Below are positions 25,053 to 34,382 of a stretch of DNA of 64,000 nt, piece after piece. A model generated the notes under the pieces. That model did not search any database and had not been told where the DNA came from. It worked only from the letters and a program-made list of their open reading frames with translations. Both the position numbers and the translations under genes were made by a program. Every line of letters begins with the position of its first letter. The first letter of the stretch is position 1. The stretch is from Flavivirga spongiicola (lineage in GTDB: Bacteria > Bacteroidota > Bacteroidia > Flavobacteriales > Flavobacteriaceae), in contig NZ_JAUOEO010000001.1 of the NCBI RefSeq assembly GCF_030540825.1, positions 1,709,001 through 1,773,000 on the forward strand, written 5' to 3'.

Positions 25053-26206
25053 TATAACCAGGATTTATGATAATCCTCATCGGCTATTTTCATAGCTTCT
25101 TCGGTAACCATTAGTGGTTTAAATGTATCTACCATAACAGCAAGCTCATCGGTTTTTGTTTTACCAATACTTCTTTCTGCAGCTCCTGGGTGCGGACCAT
25201 GTGGAATTCCTGCCGGATGCAATGATATATGACCTGCATCAATATCATTTCTACTCATAAAATCGCCATCTACATAATACAACACCTCATCGCTATCTAT
25301 ATTACTATGATTATAGGGTGCTGGAATAGACTCCGGATGGTAATCATACAAGCGCGGTACAAAACTGCACACCACAAAAGCATCGGTTTCGAAAGTTTGA
25401 TGCACTGGTGGTGGCTGATGAATACGCCCAGTTATAGGCTCAAAATCGTGAATTGAAAAAGCATAAGGGTAATTATAGCCATCGTATCCAACCACATCAA
25501 AGGGATGTGATGCATAAACCATTTCTATAATGTCTCCTTGTTTTTTTACTTTTATTAAAAAATCTCCAGATTCATTATAGGTCTCTAACGCTTCTGGTCT
25601 GCGGATATCTCGCTCGCAAAACGGTGAGTGCTCTAGTAATTGCCCAAACCAATTTCTATAACGTTTCGGTGTGTATATAGGTCTGTGAGACTCCACAATA
25701 AACAACCTATTGTCTTCCGTATCAAAATCTATTTTATAAATAATACCTCTTGGCACTAATAGGTAATCTCCATATTTAAAATCGAGATTACCAAACATGG
25801 TTCTTAATTTCCCTGTGCCTTTATGAATAAAAATAAGTTCATCAGCATCTGTGTTTTTATAAAAATAATCGTTTGTAGATTGTTTTGGTGCTGCCAATAT
25901 TATAGCGCAATCGCTATTTACAAGTACTGTTTTTCTACTTTCTAAAAAATCTTGTTCTGGTTTTATTTGAAAACCTTTTAAGCGATACGATTTGATATTA
26001 TTTTTTAAAGCAATTTTTGGAGCTACGCTATACTGCTTCTTTATTTCTTTTACTTGTGTGGGGCGCTGCTCGTGATAACTATTGGTGGACATCCCATCAA
26101 ACCCAATAGTGCCAAATAACTGCTCGTAATACAAACTTCCATCTGGTTTTCTAAATTGAATATGACGTTTATGCGGAATATTTCCTAATTTATGGTAAAA
26201 AGGCAT
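25052..26206 (-). CDS. hmgA: homogentisate 1,2-dioxygenase
   Basis: This 384-residue iron dioxygenase cleaves the homogentisate ring to maleylacetoacetate, the step after HppD. Recognisable family blocks are MPFYHKLGNIPHKRHIQFRK at the N-terminus, EQLFGTIGFDGMSTNSYH near 30, a cupin core (FIHKGTGKLRTMFGNLDFKYGD near 135) and the iron-binding HPAGIPHGPHPGA near 332. It is first in the operon; hppD follows after the repeat element. The later enzymes of the pathway are not in this window. Confidence 0.95.
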   Translation of the reverse strand: MPFYHKLGNIPHKRHIQFRKPDGSLYYEQLFGTIGFDGMSTNSYHEQRPTQVKEIKKQYSVAPKIALKNNIKSYRLKGFQIKPEQDFLESRKTVLVNSDCAIILAAPKQSTNDYFYKNTDADELIFIHKGTGKLRTMFGNLDFKYGDYLLVPRGIIYKIDFDTEDNRLFIVESHRPIYTPKRYRNWFGQLLEHSPFCERDIRRPEALETYNESGDFLIKVKKQGDIIEMVYASHPFDVVGYDGYNYPYAFSIHDFEPITGRIHQPPPVHQTFETDAFVVCSFVPRLYDYHPESIPAPYNHSNIDSDEVLYYVDGDFMSRNDIDAGHISLHPAGIPHGPHPGAAERSIGKTKTDELAVMVDTFKPLMVTEEAMKIADEDYHKSWL

Positions 26207-26590
26207 TGTTTCTAAAATTAAAGATTAAAAAATGACGAAGTTACAGGTCTAAAAACCTAAACTTCAAAATGGTATATTTAAAGATACAATAAAACCTGCT
26301 CACTCAGGATTTCTCTTGATGAGATAGTGTAGGAATACTAAAAGTTCTTGCCAAAAAATTTGCATAACTATACAAATATCGTAAAAATTTGTGACTTTGT
26401 GAAAAGAAAACAGAACCTTAAGTTTTTAGAACTATTATTGCGTGACTTAAGATGTAAGACCGCTTCGCTATTAGAACCAAGAACATAGACATGATTGTAA
26501 CTAACTGACAAACTGAAGCGCTTACAAATATTGCTTTTGGCTCATTTGAGTTATTAATGTTTGACTAAAGATTAATGGAATAACATTATT
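26207..26590. other. intergenic gap upstream of hmgA
   Basis: A 384-bp AT-rich gap between the patatin-like gene and hmgA, both on the minus strand, so it should carry the hmgA promoter. A stretch at about 26447-26500 (CTTAAGATGTAAGACCGC and TTAGAACCAAGAACATAG) has the look of a decayed dispersed repeat. No ORF, RNA or convincing -7 box was identified. Confidence 0.4.
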
Positions 26591-28819
26591 TTAAAACCAA
26601 AAACCTATATTGAAAAACCAGATACTTTTTTTCTGTTCGGGAGAATAACTAAATTTTCCCTGAATAGGACCGACAAAAGTATCTATGGCATAGCCTAGTG
26701 CATAGCCATTATAATCTGAAAATGTAAACCATTCACCAGTTTCAAATATATCATCAGCTACATTCGCCCAGTTTCCTTCTAAACTAATATGGTGATTTTT
26801 AAAAATTTCATAATCAACACTAGCTGATCCCTTTACATAGCTATTCCCCGTAAGTGAAATAAAATCGTATCCTAAAAATGGAACAAAATTATTTATTAAA
26901 TTATTACCATAACCACCAAGTGCAAAATCTAATGCTTGGGTAGATTTATCACCCAATTTAAACCCGCCATGCGATTGTAAATTGAATGCTAACTTATCTG
27001 AAACACTAAAAGCATAACCAATATCTGCTCTGGCTATTGAAAATCTTTCAAAATCGGCATTGAATCTTGACGCATATAGATATAGGTGTATATCGCCATT
27101 AAAATAAAATCCTTTTCTTGGAAAATACTTATTGTCATAAGTATCTAACTTTAAATTCCCAAAAACACTAAGATAATCGGTATTCTCAAATAAAAACTCT
27201 TCTTCTGGGTTGCTTGTCGCAATTGTTTGAGATTTCACTTCCAAACGTTTATGTTCTGCTCCCAAACCAAGGGAAAAATCGTTTCTAAATAATGTTTGTA
27301 CATAGAATTGATTCGTTTGATCTTGTAGCTTAGCATCAATTTTATTTAATCCTGTTCCTATAATTTGATCATCTGAAAGTAATAATTGTGCACTTATGTT
27401 TTTATGAAATTGTTGATATCTGGATTTAAATCCGATACTCCAATAGAAACCTTTATCAATTAAATACTCAAAATTATATCTAACATTATCCCCTAAAATA
27501 ATGTCTAATGACGCCACATCATTATCAAACAATAAGTGTTTTTTAGTTAAATTAACTAACAAGGCACTTTTATATAAATCATCAAAATGGACACCTGCTT
27601 TTAAAAAAGTCGTGTTTTTAGTTTCTACTAATGTTGCAAATAAATCGTACCCCTCTTTTCCTTTCGTTTTTTTAAATTCATACTGGAACGAGTCAAAATT
27701 ATTTGTCGCTACTAAATTATTTACACCTTTATTAAAGTTTTCATAGCTTACTTTTTTATTAAGCTTCAACTTTAACTTGCCTAAAATATAAGCTCGTGTA
27801 TAACTGTTTTCTCCTGCAAGAGATAGTGAGTTAATTATAATATTGTCTTGTGGCTGTATCTTTATTTTTGGCTTGATTTTTTCATCCTTTTTAATTAAAG
27901 CTTGTAAAGCTTCTGCTTTACTTATGCCGGCTTGCCTACCGATTTCAATAATTTTAATTCCCTCACTAAAGGACACTACATTAAATTCTTTAATGTCTGG
28001 TTTAATATAAATATCTGTTTTAGGAGCCTTTAATTTCATGGCTTTAATAGTCCTAAAATTATTAATTTGGAGTAAAACCTCTGGTGCAGAAATTAATTTT
28101 TCGCGGTTAACCAAGTCGTCTTGAACATCAACCCCAATAATAACATCCATTCCTTTAGCTCTCAATTCTTCAATGGGGTAATTATTTACGACACCTCCAT
28201 CCGTTAAAATTTGATCATTAATAACTACTGGTTGAAATATTGAAGGTAAGGCACCGCTAGCCATAACAGATTGGACTAAGTTCCCTCTATCTAGAACAAC
28301 GGCTTGTCCTGTTTCAATATTTGTAGCTATGCAAAAAAACGGAATAGGCAACTCGTTAAAGTTATTTATTTCATTAACATGCAGCGTTAATCTTGAAAGG
28401 AGACTATATGTATTTTGACCTCTGGAAAGGGCTGACGGTAACGAAATTTTAAAATCATTAAAAGGAAGTTTTATAGCATATTTTTCATCATTATCCCGTT
28501 CGTAAAATGCTTTGGATGCTCTGGGCAAATTATCATTTATAATATTATCAAAATTGATTTTTTTAAAAATTGAATCAAGTTGATTGCCTGAATATCCCGA
28601 TGCATACAATGCACCAATAATAGCCCCCATACTTGTTCCAGCCACATAATCAACTTTTACGCCTAAACTATCAATGACTTTAAGGACTCCAATATGTGCT
28701 AAACCTTTTGCACCACCACCACTTAGTACTAAACCAATTTTATCATTATCGCTTTCTATTTCTTGAGCAAATCCCTCAAAACAAACAAAAACCAATATGA
28801 ACACTAAAACGTACTTCAT
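26591..28819 (-). CDS. patatin-like phospholipase with C-terminal outer membrane barrel
   Basis: This 742-residue protein has a signal peptide (VLVFILVFVCFEGFAQ) and an N-terminal patatin domain: oxyanion loop GGGAKG at 34-39, nucleophile Ser63 in GTSMG, and the catalytic Asp in DGGVVNNYP near 208. A POTRA-like segment at about 325-400 precedes a BamA/Omp85-like barrel ending IWFFNIGFWF. The layout is that of PlpD-type (type Vd) proteins, in which the barrel places the lipase at or across the outer membrane. Its stop-start overlap with uvrC (4 bp) suggests co-transcription. Confidence 0.93.
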   Translation of the reverse strand: MKYVLVFILVFVCFEGFAQEIESDNDKIGLVLSGGGAKGLAHIGVLKVIDSLGVKVDYVAGTSMGAIIGALYASGYSGNQLDSIFKKINFDNIINDNLPRASKAFYERDNDEKYAIKLPFNDFKISLPSALSRGQNTYSLLSRLTLHVNEINNFNELPIPFFCIATNIETGQAVVLDRGNLVQSVMASGALPSIFQPVVINDQILTDGGVVNNYPIEELRAKGMDVIIGVDVQDDLVNREKLISAPEVLLQINNFRTIKAMKLKAPKTDIYIKPDIKEFNVVSFSEGIKIIEIGRQAGISKAEALQALIKKDEKIKPKIKIQPQDNIIINSLSLAGENSYTRAYILGKLKLKLNKKVSYENFNKGVNNLVATNNFDSFQYEFKKTKGKEGYDLFATLVETKNTTFLKAGVHFDDLYKSALLVNLTKKHLLFDNDVASLDIILGDNVRYNFEYLIDKGFYWSIGFKSRYQQFHKNISAQLLLSDDQIIGTGLNKIDAKLQDQTNQFYVQTLFRNDFSLGLGAEHKRLEVKSQTIATSNPEEEFLFENTDYLSVFGNLKLDTYDNKYFPRKGFYFNGDIHLYLYASRFNADFERFSIARADIGYAFSVSDKLAFNLQSHGGFKLGDKSTQALDFALGGYGNNLINNFVPFLGYDFISLTGNSYVKGSASVDYEIFKNHHISLEGNWANVADDIFETGEWFTFSDYNGYALGYAIDTFVGPIQGKFSYSPEQKKSIWFFNIGFWF

Positions 28820-30609
28820 TTATTATGGTAATAATTATATATTTTTTCTGCTCTTGACAAGCCTACTACATCTTCTAACTCATCTAACTTTGCATTCGCT
28901 ACTCGTTTAACAGATTTAAAATGTTTTAACAATTCTACAACTGTTTTATCGCCGATGCCAGAAATAGTTTCCAATTCTGTATTTAACGCACTTTTGCTAC
29001 GTTTATTTCTATGGTGTTCAATCCCAAAACGATGTGCTTCGTTACGCAATTGTTGTATGATTTTTAAAGTTTCACTTTTCTTATCCAAATATAATGGAAT
29101 AGGGTCATCTGGATAAAACAATTCTTCTAAACGTTTTGCAATGCCTATAATGGCTATTTTACCTCTTAAATTTAAAGCGTCCAAACTTTTTAATGCTGAA
29201 GATAGCTGCCCTTTACCTCCATCAATAATAATAAGCTGCGGTAACGGCTGTTTCTCTTCAACCAAGCGTTTATAACGTCTGTACACCACTTCTTCCATAG
29301 ATGCAAAATCATCTGGTCCAACGACCGTTTTAATATTAAAATGACGATAATCTTTTTTACTAGGCTTCCCATTTTTAAAAACCACACATGCAGCTACTGG
29401 GTTGGTTCCCTGAATGTTTGAATTATCGAAACATTCAATATGTCTTGGTTCTCCAGAAAGTCTTAAATCTGCTTTCATCTGCGCCATAATTCTATTGGCA
29501 TGTCTATCTGGATCTACAATTTTATCTTGCTTAAAACGCTCCATTCTATAATATTTAGCGTTACGAAGAGATAAATCTAAAATATGTTTTTTGTCTCCTA
29601 ACTTTGGCACGGTTACTTTAACATCATCACCCAAATCAACTTTAAAAGGCACATAAATTTCTTTTGAATTAGAATTGAAACGCTGCCTAATTTCAATAAT
29701 GGCCAATTCTAAAAGTTGTAAATCTGTTTCATCTAACTTCTTTTTCACCTCTAAGGTATGTGATCGGATAATAGATCCATATGAAAGTTGTAAAAAGTTA
29801 ACGTAACCATAACTTTCGTCACTCATTATAGAAAACACATCAACATTGCTGATTTTTGGATTTACAATAGTAGATTTTGCCTGATAATTTTCTAATATTT
29901 CTACTTTTTCCTTTATTTTTTGAGCTTCTTCAAACTGCATGGCTTCCGCAAACTGTTTCATTTGCATTTTAAATTGCATCAGTGAATCTTTAAAATTTCC
30001 TTTTAAAATTTCTTTAATAGCCTTTATATTATTATGATATTCTTGTTCGGTCTCTAACCCTTCGCAAGCACCTTTACAGTTTCCTAAATGATATTCTAAA
30101 CATACTTTGTATTTACCTGCTTCTATTTTTTCTTGAGATAAATGATAATTACATGTTCTTAAATGATATAAGCCTTTTATTAAATCTAATAAAGTTGAAA
30201 CCGTTTTCATACTAGTATAAGGTCCAAAATACTCACTCCCGTCTTTAAAGACCCGACGTGTTGAGAACACTCTTGGAAAACGTTCTTTCTTTATACAAAT
30301 CCAAGGATAGGATTTATCGTCTTTCAGCATAACATTATAACGGGGCATGTGTTTCTTAATCAGATTGTTTTCTAACAACAAAGCATCCGTTTCCGTTTCT
30401 ACTACAATATGTTTTATACTTGCTATTTTTTTTACAAGCACTCTGGTTTTACCATTATCATGAGTCTTTGTAAAATAAGAGCTAACACGCTTCTTTAAGT
30501 TTTTAGCTTTACCAACATATAAAATGGTATCGTTAGCGTCAAAATATTGGTATACGCCCGGGGCATTTGGCAAGGTTTTTAATTGTATTTCTAACGCAGG
30601 TACATCCAT
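28816..30609 (-). CDS. uvrC: excinuclease ABC subunit C
   Basis: The 597-residue repair nuclease makes the 3' and 5' incisions of nucleotide excision repair with UvrAB. It has an N-terminal GIY-YIG domain (PGVYQYFDANDTILYVGKAK near residue 17), a cysteine cluster (CLEYHLGNCKGACEG near 170), a UvrB-interacting UVR motif near 220, the RNase H-like C-terminal nuclease (ECFDNSNIQGTNPVAACVVF near 400; IDGGKGQL near 465) and helix-hairpin-helix motifs at the end (ISGIGDKTVVELL; VVGLSRAEKIY). It shares 4 bp with the downstream patatin gene. Confidence 0.97.
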   Translation of the reverse strand: MDVPALEIQLKTLPNAPGVYQYFDANDTILYVGKAKNLKKRVSSYFTKTHDNGKTRVLVKKIASIKHIVVETETDALLLENNLIKKHMPRYNVMLKDDKSYPWICIKKERFPRVFSTRRVFKDGSEYFGPYTSMKTVSTLLDLIKGLYHLRTCNYHLSQEKIEAGKYKVCLEYHLGNCKGACEGLETEQEYHNNIKAIKEILKGNFKDSLMQFKMQMKQFAEAMQFEEAQKIKEKVEILENYQAKSTIVNPKISNVDVFSIMSDESYGYVNFLQLSYGSIIRSHTLEVKKKLDETDLQLLELAIIEIRQRFNSNSKEIYVPFKVDLGDDVKVTVPKLGDKKHILDLSLRNAKYYRMERFKQDKIVDPDRHANRIMAQMKADLRLSGEPRHIECFDNSNIQGTNPVAACVVFKNGKPSKKDYRHFNIKTVVGPDDFASMEEVVYRRYKRLVEEKQPLPQLIIIDGGKGQLSSALKSLDALNLRGKIAIIGIAKRLEELFYPDDPIPLYLDKKSETLKIIQQLRNEAHRFGIEHHRNKRSKSALNTELETISGIGDKTVVELLKHFKSVKRVANAKLDELEDVVGLSRAEKIYNYYHNK

Positions 30610-30686
30610 TAACTCAAAGGTATATTAAATTCTAGATAATGTGAAAATTCGTTTGTCTTTTTTAGTATATTGCGATATTGGGATAA

Positions 30687-30728
30687 AAAATTTCGATTTT
30701 TGACCTAGAGGCCAAAAATCGAAATTTT
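30687..30728. repeat. long hairpin upstream of rimK
   Basis: A 16-bp perfect stem (AAAATTTCGATTTTTG and its complement) with a 10-base loop that is itself nearly symmetrical (ACCTAGAGGC). It lies 114 bp before rimK and 78 bp before the uvrC start, in a divergent intergenic region, so it is not positioned as a terminator for either gene. Confidence 0.65.
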
Positions 30729-30734
30729 GTATTT

Positions 30735-30817
30735 TACCTCACCCAGAATTGATAAAAAGGCAATTCTGATCTCTCCAAAGGAGAGGTGAATAGGAAACCC
30801 CGACCCAAGGGTCGGAG
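30735..30817. repeat. cluster of small hairpins related to the CCTAAATCC repeat family
   Basis: Three further hairpins follow each other: CAGAATTG...CAATTCTG (30745-30773), CTCTCC-AAA-GGAGAG (about 30775-30786), and CCGACCC-AA-GGGTCGG (30800-30815). The outer ends TTACCTC and GAGGTGAA are inverted. The design of an AAAGG-centred hairpin with pyrimidine-rich CC ends resembles the hmgA-hppD and ileS elements, though the sequence match is only partial. Confidence 0.45.
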
Positions 30818-30841
30818 AATTTTTAGATTAAGCCATATTTA

Positions 30842-31720
30842 ATGAATATAGTTATTCTATCACGAAATCCTAATTTGTTTTCTACCGATCGCCTTGTTAC
30901 AGAAGGTGAAAAACGGGGACATGCTATGGAGGTTATAGATCCTTTAAAATGTGATCTTATTATTGAAAAAGAGAAGCCAACCATTTATTATAAAGATCGT
31001 TATCTGGATTATGTAGATGCCATTATTCCTCGAATTGGAGCTTCTGCAACCTTTTTTGGTTGTGCTGTTGTTAGACAGTTTGAAATGATGAATGTATTTA
31101 CTTCGGTCACATCAGACGCTATTATAAGGTCGAGAGACAAACTAAGAAGTTTTCAAAGGCTTTCTAAAGCCGGTATTGGTATGCCAAAAACAGTATTTAC
31201 CAATTACTCTAGAGATGTTGAGAAAGTCATTGACCATGTGGGAGGCACTCCTGTTATTATCAAACTTCTCGAAGGAACTCAGGGACTAGGCGTCGTATTA
31301 GCTGAAACCAAAAATGCTGCCGAATCTGTTTTAGAGGCTTTTAACGGATTGCAGGCAAGAGCTCTGGTACAAGAATATATTTCGGAAGCCAAAGGTTCCG
31401 ATTTAAGAGCTTTAGTTGTAGACGGACAAGTCATTGGCGCTATAAAAAGACAAGGTAAAGAAGGTGAATTTCGTTCCAACTTACATAGAGGCGGCTCTGC
31501 TGAAGTTATAAAACTTAATGAAGCCGAATTAAAAGTTGCTATGAAAGCATCGAGAGCCTTAAAACTTCCTGTTTGTGGTGTAGATATGTTACAATCTACA
31601 AGAGGCCCTTTACTTTTAGAAGTAAACTCAACTCCCGGCTTAGAAGGTATTGAAACTGGTACAGGCAAAAACATTGCTAAAAGCATTATTACTTACATTG
31701 AAAGAAATAGGCACAGTTAA
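30842..31720 (+). CDS. rimK: RimK-family ATP-grasp glutamate ligase
   Basis: The 292-residue ATP-grasp enzyme is of the type that adds glutamates to the C-terminus of ribosomal protein S6. Visible parts are an N-terminal preATP-grasp domain ([20 protein letters not shown]), the ATP loop [22 protein letters not shown] near 135, [20 protein letters not shown] near 180, and the metal-binding [15 protein letters not shown] near 262. It starts a plus-strand operon with an aspartoacylase-like gene 8 bp downstream, a pairing widely seen in marine bacteria. The target could also be another protein. Confidence 0.92.
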   Translation: MNIVILSRNPNLFSTDRLVTEGEKRGHAMEVIDPLKCDLIIEKEKPTIYYKDRYLDYVDAIIPRIGASATFFGCAVVRQFEMMNVFTSVTSDAIIRSRDKLRSFQRLSKAGIGMPKTVFTNYSRDVEKVIDHVGGTPVIIKLLEGTQGLGVVLAETKNAAESVLEAFNGLQARALVQEYISEAKGSDLRALVVDGQVIGAIKRQGKEGEFRSNLHRGGSAEVIKLNEAELKVAMKASRALKLPVCGVDMLQSTRGPLLLEVNSTPGLEGIETGTGKNIAKSIITYIERNRHS

Positions 31721-31728
31721 ACAAAATA

Positions 31729-32700
31729 ATGGACAATACTAAAAACGACATATTAACCATTCTTGGTGTATCTATTAAACCCGGAGAAAGTAAAGAAGCT
31801 AACTTTGATGTTGCCAATTTACATACATCTACTCCTGTAAATGTTCCAGTAATTATTGAACGCTCTAAAAAACCTGGCCCTACAGTATTGTTTACTGCTG
31901 GTATACATGGCGACGAAGTTAATGGAGTTGAAATTGTTAGACAACTCATTGCAAAAGGGATTAACAAACCAAAATGCGGCACTACTATTTGTATTCCTGT
32001 GATTAATGTTTTTGGTTTTATAAATTTAAAACGTGAATTTCCTGATGGACGCGATTTAAATCGTGTATTCCCAGGAAGTTCAAACGGTTCTTTAGCAAGT
32101 AGAGTCGCGCATAAACTTACACACGATATTGTACCGCATGTAGATTATATTATGGATTTTCACACAGGTGGCTCTGGTAGGTTTAATGCGCCACAAATTC
32201 GTATTGTTGAAGGGGAAAAGCAACTTAATAAACTAGCTAAAACCTTTGGTGCTCCATTTGTATTATATTCCAAACATTTAACTAAATCTTTTAGGCACAC
32301 TTGTTCTAAATTAGGAAAGTCCCTGCTTCTTTTTGAAGGCGGGAAGTCTTTTCACATAGATGATTTAATAACTAATTCTGGGGTAAATGGCGCTAAACGT
32401 GTCTTAAATCATTTAGATATGTTGAGTTCTAAATTCAAAGTCTCAACTCCTAAAAAAGATTGCATTCTTATAAATGAAAGCAAATGGAAACGTGCTAAAT
32501 ATTCAGGCATGTTTCAAGCATCTGCAAAAATAAGTTCTAAAGTACAAAAAGGTGATATTTTAGGTAATATCACAGACCCTTATGGCAAGTTTAATTACTT
32601 TGTAAAAGCAGACAATTCTGGATATATAATAAATGTAAACGAAGCTCCTATTGTTTATCAAGGTGATGCACTTTTTCATATTTCAACAGAATTTAAGTAA
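31729..32700 (+). CDS. succinylglutamate desuccinylase/aspartoacylase family zinc peptidase
   Basis: This 323-residue M14-like enzyme carries the zinc motif GIHGDEVNGVEIV near residue 57 (His and Glu ligands), the substrate-Arg region GRDLNRVFPGS near 105, and the third ligand in MDFHTGGSGR near 140. A C-terminal beta-rich domain (after ~235) resembles a lipoyl-like fold. The family removes acyl groups from amino acids. Its fixed position next to rimK suggests it may trim or supply glutamate-type modifications, but the substrate is unknown. Confidence 0.9.
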   Translation: MDNTKNDILTILGVSIKPGESKEANFDVANLHTSTPVNVPVIIERSKKPGPTVLFTAGIHGDEVNGVEIVRQLIAKGINKPKCGTTICIPVINVFGFINLKREFPDGRDLNRVFPGSSNGSLASRVAHKLTHDIVPHVDYIMDFHTGGSGRFNAPQIRIVEGEKQLNKLAKTFGAPFVLYSKHLTKSFRHTCSKLGKSLLLFEGGKSFHIDDLITNSGVNGAKRVLNHLDMLSSKFKVSTPKKDCILINESKWKRAKYSGMFQASAKISSKVQKGDILGNITDPYGKFNYFVKADNSGYIINVNEAPIVYQGDALFHISTEFK

Positions 32701-32712
32701 CTAACACCAATT

Positions 32713-33276
32713 ATGATTAAAAAGGAATTACGTCAAAAGTATAAAACCCTTCGAAAACATTTATCTCTGGAGCAAATCGATGAGCTAAGTTTAAGTATAG
32801 CCAACCAAGTTTTAGAACTGCCTATTTGGGAACATTCCTTTTATCATTTGTTTTTATCTATTGAAGAACAAAGAGAAGTCAGTACAGATTATATTCTTAA
32901 TATTTTATCAGGAAAGGACAAAAATATTGTTATTTCTAAAAGTGATTTTAAAACGGGACTTATGACTCACTTTCTTTTAACCGATAACACAAGAATTAAG
33001 AAAAACAAGTATAACATTCCTGAACCTGTTGATGGTATCGCCATTTCGAATGATAAAATGGATGTTATTTTTATTCCGCTTCTAGGGTTTGATAAAGCGG
33101 GGAACAGGGTTGGTTATGGTAAAGGGTTTTACGATCGTTTCTTAGCTAATTGTAAACCAGAAACCATTAAAATTGGCTTGTCTTTTTTTGAAACAGAAGA
33201 CACAATTACCGATGTTTATGAAAGCGATATAAAGTTAGATTATTGTGTGACACCTGAGACGATCTACACGTTTTAA
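32713..33276 (+). CDS. 5-formyltetrahydrofolate cyclo-ligase
   Basis: A 187-residue cytosolic enzyme that converts 5-formyl-THF to 5,10-methenyl-THF using ATP. The N-terminus (KKELRQKYKTLRKHLS) and the C-terminal signature GFDKAGNRVGYGKGFYDRFL near residue 130 are diagnostic. It is third in the rimK operon (12-bp gap) and converges on lspA with only 23 bp between the stops; no clear terminator separates them. Confidence 0.95.
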   Translation: MIKKELRQKYKTLRKHLSLEQIDELSLSIANQVLELPIWEHSFYHLFLSIEEQREVSTDYILNILSGKDKNIVISKSDFKTGLMTHFLLTDNTRIKKNKYNIPEPVDGIAISNDKMDVIFIPLLGFDKAGNRVGYGKGFYDRFLANCKPETIKIGLSFFETEDTITDVYESDIKLDYCVTPETIYTF

Positions 33277-33299
33277 TTATTTAAAATTGATAAGTCACC

Positions 33300-33938
33300 T
33301 TAGCTATCTACCTCATCCTTTGTCTTTGGAAATGCTTTCTTATTAAAAACAATAAGCATTATAAAACCTACACTTATTGCGACATCAGCAACATTAAAAA
33401 CAGGTTCAAAAAATGTGAAAAATTCGCCTCCATAGAATGGTATCCAATCAGGTAAATAATCATTGTACAAAGGTAAATGCAACATATCTACAACCTTACC
33501 ATGAAGCAAACCATCATAACCTCCTGCTTCTGGTAAAAATGTGGCTACTTGATTACGACTACTGTCAAACAAAATACCATAGAAAACAGAATCTATTATA
33601 TTTCCTAAAGCGCCAGCAAATATTAAGGCAATAGCTAATATCAATACTTTAGAGTTTTTATTTTTTGTTGCATTATACAACCAATAGCCAATACCAAAAA
33701 TAGCGACAACTCTAAATAGCGTTAGTATCACTTTTGCTGTTCTATCTGATATAAATGATGTGAAATCGCTAATTTTTGTGCCCCAGGCCATACCATTATT
33801 TTCGATAAAAAATATTTTAAACCAACCAAACACTTCAACACTGTCCTGAAGTTTAAAATGTGTCTTTATATATATTTTACTTATTTGATCAATAAGTAAA
33901 ATAAGAACGATAAGGATAATAGATTTTTTCAGGGACAT
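33300..33938 (-). CDS. lspA: lipoprotein signal peptidase (signal peptidase II)
   Basis: The 212-residue inner membrane aspartyl protease cleaves lipoprotein signal peptides, serving the many lipoproteins of this window. It has four membrane spans and the two catalytic Asp motifs: GNIIDSVFYG near residue 111 and FNVADVAISVG near 183. The periplasmic loop between them (about 118-175) is much longer than in E. coli LspA, giving 212 rather than about 165 residues; longer forms are usual in flavobacteria. It lies downstream of the DksA-like gene, separated by a terminator. Confidence 0.95.
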   Translation of the reverse strand: MSLKKSIILIVLILLIDQISKIYIKTHFKLQDSVEVFGWFKIFFIENNGMAWGTKISDFTSFISDRTAKVILTLFRVVAIFGIGYWLYNATKNKNSKVLILAIALIFAGALGNIIDSVFYGILFDSSRNQVATFLPEAGGYDGLLHGKVVDMLHLPLYNDYLPDWIPFYGGEFFTFFEPVFNVADVAISVGFIMLIVFNKKAFPKTKDEVDS

Positions 33939-33952
33939 AATTTAAACAAAAA

Positions 33953-33980
33953 AAACGTCTCACTTTAAATCGAGACGTTG
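33953..33980 (-). terminator. intrinsic terminator between the DksA-like gene and lspA
   Basis: On the minus strand AACGTCTC pairs with GAGACGTT across a 10-base loop and is followed by a run of eight T's. It lies 18-45 bp after the DksA-like stop and just before lspA. Confidence 0.8.
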
Positions 33981-33997
33981 CGAATATATAATTATAA

Positions 33998-34378
33998 TTA
34001 TTGCATGTTTTTAGCTTCAATACTCAAAGTAGCGTGAGGTACTAATTTTAAACGTTCTTTATTAATCAGCTTTTTTGTTACACGGCAAATACCATATGTT
34101 TTATTTTCAATTCTAATCAACGCATTTTTAAGATCACGAATAAATTTTTCTTGCCTAATTGCCAATTGAGAATTAGATTCCTTGCTCATAACAGCGCTCC
34201 CTTCGTCAAACGCTTTAAACGTAGGCGATGTATCTTCAGTCCCATTATTATGGTCGTTCATATACGCACTTTTTATAAGCTCTAAATCATGTTGCGCTTT
34301 CTCTATTTTCTCAGTAATTAGCTCCTTAAATTCAGCTAAATCTTTATCAGAATATCTTATGTTTGCATCTGTACTCAT
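33998..34378 (-). CDS. TraR/DksA-family protein with degenerate zinc finger
   Basis: This 126-residue protein has the coiled-coil hairpin of DksA/TraR (residues 10-90, with LITEKIEKAQHDLELIK) and the C-terminal block YGICRVTKKLINKERLKLVPHATLSIEAK. DksA proteins bind the RNA polymerase secondary channel and tune transcription with ppGpp. The classical C4 zinc finger is largely lost: only Cys98 remains, with the other positions filled by Val, His, Leu and Ala-type residues. The fold may be kept without zinc. It starts 4 bp after the ileS stop, so it is expressed with ileS. Confidence 0.85.
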   Translation of the reverse strand: MSTDANIRYSDKDLAEFKELITEKIEKAQHDLELIKSAYMNDHNNGTEDTSPTFKAFDEGSAVMSKESNSQLAIRQEKFIRDLKNALIRIENKTYGICRVTKKLINKERLKLVPHATLSIEAKNMQ

Positions 34379-34382
34379 AATT

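Noticed and set aside
26447-26500. Possible decayed dispersed repeat upstream of hmgA
   Set aside because: The similarity to known purine-rich repeats is from memory and no second copy is in the window, so it is not listed as a repeat.
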